Origin: Acidobacteriota bacterium
GTDB lineage: Bacteria > Acidobacteriota > Vicinamibacteria > Vicinamibacterales > SCN-69-37
Direction: 5' to 3'
DNA length: 50,517 nt
Assembly: GCA_009694745.1 (NCBI GenBank)
Contig: SHUF01000016.1
Location: 1 to 50,517, forward strand
Below, in pieces: positions 8,794-15,247 of this stretch. The notes beneath the pieces are model-generated. The model saw only the letters and a list, made by a program, of their open reading frames with translations, did no database searches and was not told the origin of the DNA. Both the position numbers and the translations under genes were made by a program. The first letter of the stretch is position 1, and each line of letters opens with the position of its first letter.

Positions 8794-11790
8794 ATGCCCG
8801 TTTCCCCCTTGTCCCGGATACGTGTCACTGCCGCGGGCCTGTTGGCCGCAGTGGCCGCGCTCGCGTCCTCCGGTGCCACACTCTCCGCACAGCCGGCGGC
8901 AGCCGCCGATCCGATGATTCAGGATCTGCGGTGGCGCAATGTTGGCAACGCCAACCTGGTCGGTCGCATCTCGTCGGTTGACGCGCTCGAAAACGACTTC
9001 GCGCATGTCATCGTCGGATCGGCGTCGGGTGGGGTGTTCAAGTCGACCAGCGCCGGCGCCGCCTGGACCCCCATCTTCGACAAGTACGGCGCCGCATCGA
9101 TCGGTGACGTGAAGATCAATCAGACCAACCCGAACATCATCTGGGTGGGCACCGGCGAAGAATGTGGCCGCAACTCTGCCGCATGGGGCGACGGCGTGTA
9201 CAAGTCCACCGACGGCGGCACCACGTTCACGAACGTAGGCCTCAAAGACTCGTTCAACATCGGCAAGATCATCCTGCACCCGAAAGACCCGAACACGGTC
9301 TGGGTGGCGGCGATCGGAAATATCTACGGGCCCATTGGCACCCGCGGCGTGTTCAAGACGATCGACGGTGGCACGACGTGGGTGAAGCAGACCGAAGGGT
9401 TGCCGAACGACCCGCAGACGGGCGCCATCGACATGGTGATGGATCCGAGCAACCCCGAGATTCTGTATGTCTCCTTCTGGCAGCGCATCCGGTATCCGTG
9501 GCGCCTGAACAGCGGCGGCCCGAACAGCGGCATCTTCAAGAGCACCAACGGCGGCCGCAGCTGGCGGAAGTTGATCAACACGCTGCCCACGGGCGACATG
9601 GGCAAGATTGGCCTCGCCATCGCGCGCTCAAACCCGAAGGTGCTGATGGCCCACATCGAGCACGGCTTCCAGCCGCCGGCCACGCTGCCCACGCCGGGTC
9701 AGCCCGCGCAGGCGGATGGAGGCGGCGGTGCTGGTGGACGCGGCGGCGGTGGCGGCACCCCGAACCCCGAGTACGCGGATATGACAAAACTGGGCGCGGG
9801 CATCTACCGCACCGAAAATGGCGGCGACACCTGGACGTTCCTCGACCGCTATCTCACGCGGCCGTTCTACTACAACCACATCGGGATCAGCCCGCTCGAC
9901 GACAAGTACATCTTCAGCTACAACATCGGGTACCGGCGCTCGACCGATGGCGGCAAGACATTTACGCAGGGCGGCGGGGGTAACGGTGGCCACTGCTGGC
10001 ATGCGATGTGGCACGACCCGCACAACAAGAACCGCTACTACATCGGCAGCGACGGTGGGCTTAACCTGACGCACGACGACGGCGTGAATGACCTGCGGTT
10101 CGAGAACCTGAACGTCACCCAGTACTACTCGGTGTCGGCAGACATGCGCGAACCCTATTACCTGTGCGGCGGCCTGCAGGATGCCGGCAGCTCGTGCGGT
10201 CCGTCGGCCACCCGCGCGCAGGGCATTTACCTGAGCGACTGGTTCAATATCTCGGGCGGTGACGGGTACCACACACAACAAGACCCGACCAACTATCGAA
10301 ACATCTATTCTGAGTCGCAACCAGATCGACAAGGCGGCAACATCGGACGGTCGGATGCAGAGACGCGCTCGCGCACTAGCATTCGTCCGAGCAAGGCGAA
10401 CATTTCCAACTGGGACGAATACATCACGCCGGAAATGGAAAAGAAGGCGGAAGCCATGAACTGGGGCGTGCAGCCGCAGCAGATGGGACCGCTTCGCTAC
10501 AACTGGTCCACGCCGTTCATCCTGTCGCCGCACAACCCGAAGGCGATCATGATCGGATCTAATCACTTGGTGATGTCGCTCGACGGCGGCGCCACATACC
10601 GGCTCATCAGCCCTGACCTGACGCAGAACGATCCCGAGCGCACCAGCCGGCTCTCTGGCGGAATGACGCCCGACGAAAACCCCGGTGGCGGCGCCGAGTA
10701 TCACGCGACGATCATTACGATCTCGGAATCCACCGTCGAACCCGGCCAGGTCTGGATCGGCACCGACGACGGCAATGTTCAGGTGACGCGCGACTACGGC
10801 AAGACCTGGGCGAAGGTCGGCACCGCCGGGATGCCCGGTAATCCGCGTCCGGATATCTGGGTGAGCCGGGTGGAAGCGTCCAAGCACACCAACGGCACGG
10901 CGTTCGCGACGGTGACCGGCCATCGGTTCGCCATCTACAAGCCGTTTGTCTACAAGACCACGGACTTCGGCAAGACCTGGACGAACATCACGAACAACAT
11001 CCCCGACGGCCACCCGATGTACGTGGTGAAGCAGGACCCGAAGAACCCCGACCTGCTCTTCGCAGGCTCCGAGTTCGCGGCGTTCTACTCACTGACCGGC
11101 GGCCAGTCCTGGCAGCGGCTCAACAACAACCTGCCGACCGTAGCCGTCCACGACCTGCTGATTCATCCGCGTGACGGCGATCTCATCGCCGGCACACACG
11201 GACGCGGCCTCTGGGTCATGGACGACATCACGCCGCTCCAGCAGATGACGCCGGCCGTGCGCGGCGCAGCCGCGCATCTGTTCGACAACAAGGTGGCGAC
11301 GCAGTGGCTCAGCATCCAGCCCCAGCACAACGGCGGAGAGATCTCGTTCATTGGAACCAACCCGAGCCGGAACGCGGCCATCAACTACTACCTCAGTGAT
11401 CGCGTGACCGGAGAGGTCAAGTTCGAGGTGAGCGACGCCGCGGGTCGCAACACGTGCTCCGCGTCGTTCCCGGCCAAAGCGGGCATCCAGAAGGTGGAGT
11501 GGGCCATGCGGTTGAACACGCCCGCGCCGCCCGCAGGCGCACCGGCTCCGCCGGCTGGCGGTAGTGGTGGCGGTCGAGGCGGCGGCGGTGCCGTGGGCGC
11601 CTGCCTCCTGGCGCCCAATCCCGCGCCCGCCGCTGGCGGACGTGGTGGCGGTGGTGGTCGCGGCGGCGGCGGTGGCGCTGGTGGCGTGACGCCCGGCACC
11701 TATCGCGTCACGATGACGGCGAACGGAACGACCTACACGAGCTCGATCACGGTCCGTGCCGACCCGATGCTCGCGGACATAAATAGATAG
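8794..11790 (+). CDS. Exported BNR/sortilin-type beta-propeller protein
   Basis: This 998-residue protein has a signal peptide (cleavage about ATLSAQPAAA) and many BNR/Asp-box-like repeats, such as GVYKSTDGGTTFTNVG, GVFKTIDGGTTWVKQ, GIFKSTNGGRSWRKL and FVYKTTDFGKTWTN, forming one or two seven-bladed propellers. The WVGTGEECGRNS and LCGGLQDAGSS motifs are typical of the WD40/YVTN/BNR-like family, often annotated as glycosyl hydrolase although hydrolase activity is unproven. Two Gly/Arg-rich inserts lie near residues 309-327 and 924-968. ATG 8794 is chosen because GAAGGAG lies upstream and a signal peptide follows. The C-terminus (VRADPMLADINR) looks shorter than in many relatives and ends in TAG 8 nt before repeat copy C. 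Confidence 0.88.
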   Translation: MPVSPLSRIRVTAAGLLAAVAALASSGATLSAQPAAAADPMIQDLRWRNVGNANLVGRISSVDALENDFAHVIVGSASGGVFKSTSAGAAWTPIFDKYGAASIGDVKINQTNPNIIWVGTGEECGRNSAAWGDGVYKSTDGGTTFTNVGLKDSFNIGKIILHPKDPNTVWVAAIGNIYGPIGTRGVFKTIDGGTTWVKQTEGLPNDPQTGAIDMVMDPSNPEILYVSFWQRIRYPWRLNSGGPNSGIFKSTNGGRSWRKLINTLPTGDMGKIGLAIARSNPKVLMAHIEHGFQPPATLPTPGQPAQADGGGGAGGRGGGGGTPNPEYADMTKLGAGIYRTENGGDTWTFLDRYLTRPFYYNHIGISPLDDKYIFSYNIGYRRSTDGGKTFTQGGGGNGGHCWHAMWHDPHNKNRYYIGSDGGLNLTHDDGVNDLRFENLNVTQYYSVSADMREPYYLCGGLQDAGSSCGPSATRAQGIYLSDWFNISGGDGYHTQQDPTNYRNIYSESQPDRQGGNIGRSDAETRSRTSIRPSKANISNWDEYITPEMEKKAEAMNWGVQPQQMGPLRYNWSTPFILSPHNPKAIMIGSNHLVMSLDGGATYRLISPDLTQNDPERTSRLSGGMTPDENPGGGAEYHATIITISESTVEPGQVWIGTDDGNVQVTRDYGKTWAKVGTAGMPGNPRPDIWVSRVEASKHTNGTAFATVTGHRFAIYKPFVYKTTDFGKTWTNITNNIPDGHPMYVVKQDPKNPDLLFAGSEFAAFYSLTGGQSWQRLNNNLPTVAVHDLLIHPRDGDLIAGTHGRGLWVMDDITPLQQMTPAVRGAAAHLFDNKVATQWLSIQPQHNGGEISFIGTNPSRNAAINYYLSDRVTGEVKFEVSDAAGRNTCSASFPAKAGIQKVEWAMRLNTPAPPAGAPAPPAGGSGGGRGGGGAVGACLLAPNPAPAAGGRGGGGGRGGGGGAGGVTPGTYRVTMTANGTTYTSSITVRADPMLADINR

Positions 11791-11798
11791 GACGGCAT

Positions 11799-11921
11799 AG
11801 GTCCAGGAGTCCGTTGGTTCGTGGAGCCGCGCCGTTTGGCGCGGGGCTTTGTTAGGAAGCAGGATGGCGCGAAGCGCCCACCGAGAATCTACGGACCAAC
11901 GGACTTACGGACCGGCGGACT
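11799..11921. repeat. GGTCCGY repeat, copy C (both arms)
   Basis: The left arm (11799-11826) has degenerate NGGTCCGY units ending in GGAGC. The inner part has two hairpins: GCCGCGCC-GTTT-GGCGCGGG and GGCGC-GAA-GCGCC. The right arm (11889-11921) has four inverted units (ACGGACC, ACGGACT, ACGGACC, GCGGACT). The element sits between converging genes, and its right arm overlaps the 3' end of the FeoB-associated gene. Confidence 0.7.
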
Positions 11922-12074
11922 CTCTTTCGCCAGTTCCGCGACCGCGCATCCGTCACAAGCTGGCGCGTTGGGCGAACCGGGTTTGGAGTCTCTCCACGAC
12001 CCGAGCGTCCGCCAGAAGACGATGGCCGCGGCCAGAGCGGTCACTCCGGTGACGAGCCAGTCCTGCCAGCCCAT
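11889..12074 (-). CDS. Small FeoB-associated Cys-motif membrane protein
   Basis: This 61-residue protein has one N-terminal membrane helix (WLVTGVTALAAAIVFW) and a cytoplasmic CDGC motif (ACDGCAVAELA). That is the layout of the FeoB-associated Cys-rich membrane proteins, probable accessory factors of ferrous iron uptake. Its ATG overlaps the feoB stop by one base (TGATG), so translation is coupled. The last ten residues (SPPVRKSVGP) and the TAG stop are encoded by the right arm of repeat copy C read through in frame, so the C-terminus was probably replaced or extended by the repeat. FeoC-type winged-helix features are absent. Confidence 0.75.
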   Translation of the reverse strand: MGWQDWLVTGVTALAAAIVFWRTLGSWRDSKPGSPNAPACDGCAVAELAKESPPVRKSVGP

Positions 12075-14029
12075 CAGCTGATCCCCGCCGCGCGCATCGA
12101 CTGATACACGACGAGCGCCGTCACATACGCCAGGCCTGACATGTACGCGAGCTGGACGACTGCGTACTTCACCTTGCCCGTTTCCTTGCGCGTCACCGCG
12201 AGTGTCGGCAGGCACTGCATGGCGAGCACAAAAAAGACAAGCGCGGACGCGGCGGTCGCGCGCGTGAACACCAGCGTCCCGTCGTCTCGCGTCATGGTGC
12301 GAATACGCTGACGAACGCCCTCATCGGGTTCCGCCTCTGCCCCGCCGCCAACGATCACAGACATCGTTGAGACGAACACTTCGCGTGCAAGAAAACTTGT
12401 CAGGACGCCGACCGTGAGCTGCCAGTCGTAGCCCAGCGGCTGGAAGACCGGCTGAATCGTACGACCCATGATGCCGGCGAAGCTGCCGGATTGTTCGGCC
12501 TTGGCCTGAATCACGTCGGCGCGCGCACGAAGGTCGTCAGCCACGGCCGGAGCCGCGCTCATATCGGCCGCTTGACGCAACTCCACCGCCTCGACAGGCG
12601 CGCCCACCTTAGGATACGCGCTCAACCACCACATGACGACGCAGATCGCGACGATGACAGTGCCGGCCGTCTGGAGGAACGCTTGCCCTTGATCCTTGGC
12701 CGTGAGCAATGCGTTGCTCAGTGACGGCCGCTTGTAGGTGGGCAGTTCCAGCACCATCGGCCGTGGCGTTCCTTTGAGCGCGGTCTTGCCGAAGAGCCAG
12801 GCGCTGAAGAACGCCGCCGCGGAACCGAGCAGGTAGCAGCCCGCAAACGCGAGGCCGGCCAGCGCCGGGCGGTCGGCAAACAACAGCCCGGTCAGCAGGA
12901 TGTAGACAGGCAGCCGCGCCGAACAACTCATGAACGGCGCCACCATGATCGTCGCGAGCCGATCGCGGCGATCGGGAATGAGACGCGTACTCATGATGGC
13001 CGGCAGCGCGCACGCGTGTGCGGTGAGCAGAGGCACGAACGCCTGCCCGGGTAATCCGAAGCGTCGGAAGATGCGGTCGTTCACAAACGCCGCGCGCGCC
13101 AGATAGCCCGTGTCTTCCAGCAGGCTGATCATGAAAAAAAGCAGGCAGATCTGCGGCAGGAACACCACGGTGCCCGCGATGCCGCCGATGACGCCGTCGA
13201 TGAGCAGGTCCCGAATCGCACCGGCAGGAAGTAATGCGCTCACCCCGGAACCCAGGTAGCCGAAGGTGAGTTCAATGAGGTCCATCGGCACGGTGGCCAG
13301 TTCGAACAGCGTCCAGAACAGCGCACCCATCGCGGCCATGAAGACAAGCGTGCCAGACAACGGATGGGTCAGCACGCGATCGATGCGTTCGGTCCGTGCG
13401 TCCAACGCCGCAGCCGGCGCACCGCCCGGATACGCATCGTTCAACACGTCGTCAATCCACGTGGTGAACTGCTCGAGACTCGCACCGGGTGCGGGCAAGT
13501 CGGCGGGGCGGACCTGGGCCGTGGCGCCCGATGAGAGCGCCCCGATGACGGTGCGCAGGCCGTCAAGGCCAATGCCCTTCGACGCCACCATCGGCACCAC
13601 TGGCACACCCAGACGACGCGAAAGCGTCGGCACGCCGAGACGCAACCCGGTTCGCTCAGCGATGTCCACCATGTTCAGGGCAACAATCACCGGTTCATCA
13701 AACGTGAGGAGTTCGGCGACCAAAATCAGGTTTCGGAAGAGGTTCGAGGCGTCCACCAGCGCGATGACAGCGCCCGGTCGCGACTCGGCGTCGCCGCGCA
13801 AGACGCCGCGCACGATGGCCGCTTCGGGCGACTCCCCTTGCAGGGAATACAGCCCGGGGAGGTCAATGACCTCGATGATTTCAGCGCCCACGTGGCTGCG
13901 ACCGACCCGCATGGCGGTGGTTGTTCCCGGGAAGTTCGAGGTTTTTGCGCGGGCGCCGCAGAGACGATTAAAAAGCGTGGTTTTGCCGGTGTTGGGATTC
14001 CCGAGCAGCGCCACCGAGGACGCACTCAT
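12074..14029 (-). CDS. feoB: Ferrous iron transporter FeoB
   Basis: FeoB is the inner-membrane Fe(II) transporter with a cytoplasmic G-domain. The 651-residue product shows G1 GNPNTGKTTLFN, the switch-I region FPGTTTAMRVG, G3 DLPGLYSL and G4 NMVD, a helical linker, and then the polytopic domain with the conserved blocks HPLSGTLVF, VFLPQICLLFFMISLLEDTG, ACALPAIMSTRLI and APFMSCSARLPVY. It is shorter than the E. coli protein (773 residues), mainly between and after the TM blocks. The start at 14029 lies 1 nt after the feoA stop; the upstream in-frame start at 14089 would overlap feoA. Operon: feoA-feoB-small Cys protein. Confidence 0.97.
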   Translation of the reverse strand: MSASSVALLGNPNTGKTTLFNRLCGARAKTSNFPGTTTAMRVGRSHVGAEIIEVIDLPGLYSLQGESPEAAIVRGVLRGDAESRPGAVIALVDASNLFRNLILVAELLTFDEPVIVALNMVDIAERTGLRLGVPTLSRRLGVPVVPMVASKGIGLDGLRTVIGALSSGATAQVRPADLPAPGASLEQFTTWIDDVLNDAYPGGAPAAALDARTERIDRVLTHPLSGTLVFMAAMGALFWTLFELATVPMDLIELTFGYLGSGVSALLPAGAIRDLLIDGVIGGIAGTVVFLPQICLLFFMISLLEDTGYLARAAFVNDRIFRRFGLPGQAFVPLLTAHACALPAIMSTRLIPDRRDRLATIMVAPFMSCSARLPVYILLTGLLFADRPALAGLAFAGCYLLGSAAAFFSAWLFGKTALKGTPRPMVLELPTYKRPSLSNALLTAKDQGQAFLQTAGTVIVAICVVMWWLSAYPKVGAPVEAVELRQAADMSAAPAVADDLRARADVIQAKAEQSGSFAGIMGRTIQPVFQPLGYDWQLTVGVLTSFLAREVFVSTMSVIVGGGAEAEPDEGVRQRIRTMTRDDGTLVFTRATAASALVFFVLAMQCLPTLAVTRKETGKVKYAVVQLAYMSGLAYVTALVVYQSMRAAGIS

Positions 14030-14030
14030 C

Positions 14031-14312
14031 TCAACTCGCGCCGACCGGAAGCGGCACCACAAAAATGTGCCGAGCCACGGCGCCGGCAATGCCGATCCTG
14101 GTGGAGCGGACCTGGACGATGCAGGGTTCGCCTGTTTTGCAGAGGCGGAGGTGGCACGATTCCGTCAGGCCGAGCGACCGCAACTGGTGACAGCTTTCCG
14201 GATCGAGCCTCGCCTCATGCAACCGGGCCACGGCGCCGACGGCAAGGTCACAGAGGGAAATGGGGGTGGCAGGCGCGAGGGTCACGGTCGGCTCTGCCGA
14301 AGATCCTATCAC
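14031..14312 (-). CDS. feoA: FeoA, SH3-like regulator of ferrous iron transport
   Basis: A 93-residue cytoplasmic protein. The FeoA core begins at ISLCDLAVGAVARLHEARLD and continues with LRSLGLTESCHLRL and the final strand GIAGAVARHIFVVPL. FeoA binds FeoB and supports Fe(II) uptake. The start is GTG at 14312, or GTG at 14285, closer to the usual family N-terminus; neither has a clear Shine-Dalgarno. A perfect palindrome lies just upstream. The TolB-like gene ends only 23 nt before it on the same strand, so read-through is possible, but the palindrome suggests separate control. Confidence 0.9.
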   Translation of the reverse strand: MIGSSAEPTVTLAPATPISLCDLAVGAVARLHEARLDPESCHQLRSLGLTESCHLRLCKTGEPCIVQVRSTRIGIAGAVARHIFVVPLPVGAS

Positions 14313-14316
14313 TAAG

Positions 14317-14332
14317 ATGAGACAAGTCTCAT
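14317..14332 (-). promoter_or_regulatory. Palindromic operator candidate in front of feoA
   Basis: ATGAGAC-AA-GTCTCAT is a perfect 7-bp inverted repeat with a 2-bp spacer, ending 4 nt before the GTG at 14312. A GATAAT box on the minus strand (14336-14331) overlaps its upstream edge, so a bound regulator would cover the transcription start. The position in front of an iron-uptake operon suggests a metal-responsive repressor of the DtxR/MntR or Fur class. The sequence does not match the Fur or IdeR consensus I know, so the regulator is unassigned. Confidence 0.55.
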
Positions 14333-14335
14333 TAT

Positions 14336-15247
14336 CTATCTCAACCGGACGATCGCCTTCGTTTCGACATTGACGGTGTAAAGCAACCGGCTCTGGACCG
14401 CCGCCTGGGCCTCAGTGGCCGCCTGCTCGGGGACGCTGACAAAGGCAATGGTCTTACCGTCGGGCGACCAGCGGGGGTCGATCGCGCTGCCGGTGGCCAG
14501 GCGCACCAGTTCCTGCTGGTTCGAGCCGTCCGCATTCATGGTGAAGATGGAAGTCGGACCTCCCCGCCGGCTCATGAAGGCGAGGCGGGTGCCGTCGGGC
14601 GACCAGGAGGGGTACATCCCATTGTCGGGATCCACGGTCAGCCTGGCCGGCTTGCGATCGTCGAGGTTGATGACGTGGACGTCGCTCCATCGGTGGAAAA
14701 CGATACGGCGCCCATCCGGCGAGAACTGGGGAAACCAGTCGGTCTCGCCCGAGGTCAACTGCTCCACGCCCGAACCGTCGGCGTTCATCCAGTAGAGGTT
14801 GAATTCCCTGCCCCCGCGGTCCGACATGAACGCGATTCTGGCGCCATCGGGGGACCAGGCCGGACCGACGTCGCGGCGCGGTTCGCGGGTCAGGCGACGC
14901 ACATTGGCACCGTCGGCGTTCATGACGTAGACGTCGAAGTTGCCGTCTGCTGTATGTGACTCGAAGGCGATCTGCCGGCCATCGGGTGACCAGGCCGGGT
15001 AGCCTTCGGCTTCCGGCGTTGCGGTGAGTTGCCGGACGTTGAGCCCGGCGGCGTCCATGACGAAGAGGTCGGCGGGTGTGCCGCCGACCTCTGAGTAAAA
15101 CGCGATCTGTTTGCCGTCAGGCGACCATGCAGGCGCACCGTCACGGACGGCGGCCGGCGCGCCCGGAGTAACGCCGCCACCCCAGTAAATCAGGGCGGCG
15201 ACCACAACGACGACCGCGCCGGCTGCCAGAAAAAGACGTCGGGTCAC
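14336..15247 (-). CDS. TolB-like WD40 propeller protein, membrane-anchored
   Basis: This 303-residue protein has an N-terminal anchor or signal segment (LFLAAGAVVVVVAALIYWGG) and six WD40-like PD40 repeats with the hallmark WSPDG (AWSPDGKQIAFYS, AWSPDGRQIAFES, AWSPDGARIAFMS, QFSPDGRRIVFHR, SWSPDGTRLAFMS, RWSPDGKTIAFVS). It is a scaffold-type propeller, not an enzyme by sequence. The GTG start overlaps the TGA of the S9 peptidase gene (GTGA), so the two are translationally coupled and may act together outside the membrane. There is no TolB N-terminal domain, so it is not the Tol-Pal component. Confidence 0.88.
   Translation of the reverse strand: MTRRLFLAAGAVVVVVAALIYWGGGVTPGAPAAVRDGAPAWSPDGKQIAFYSEVGGTPADLFVMDAAGLNVRQLTATPEAEGYPAWSPDGRQIAFESHTADGNFDVYVMNADGANVRRLTREPRRDVGPAWSPDGARIAFMSDRGGREFNLYWMNADGSGVEQLTSGETDWFPQFSPDGRRIVFHRWSDVHVINLDDRKPARLTVDPDNGMYPSWSPDGTRLAFMSRRGGPTSIFTMNADGSNQQELVRLATGSAIDPRWSPDGKTIAFVSVPEQAATEAQAAVQSRLLYTVNVETKAIVRLR

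Noticed and set aside
9628-11013. 461-codon minus-strand frame opposite the BNR gene
   Set aside because: Antisense shadow of the propeller gene; the composition is Val/Arg/His-rich without any recognisable family.
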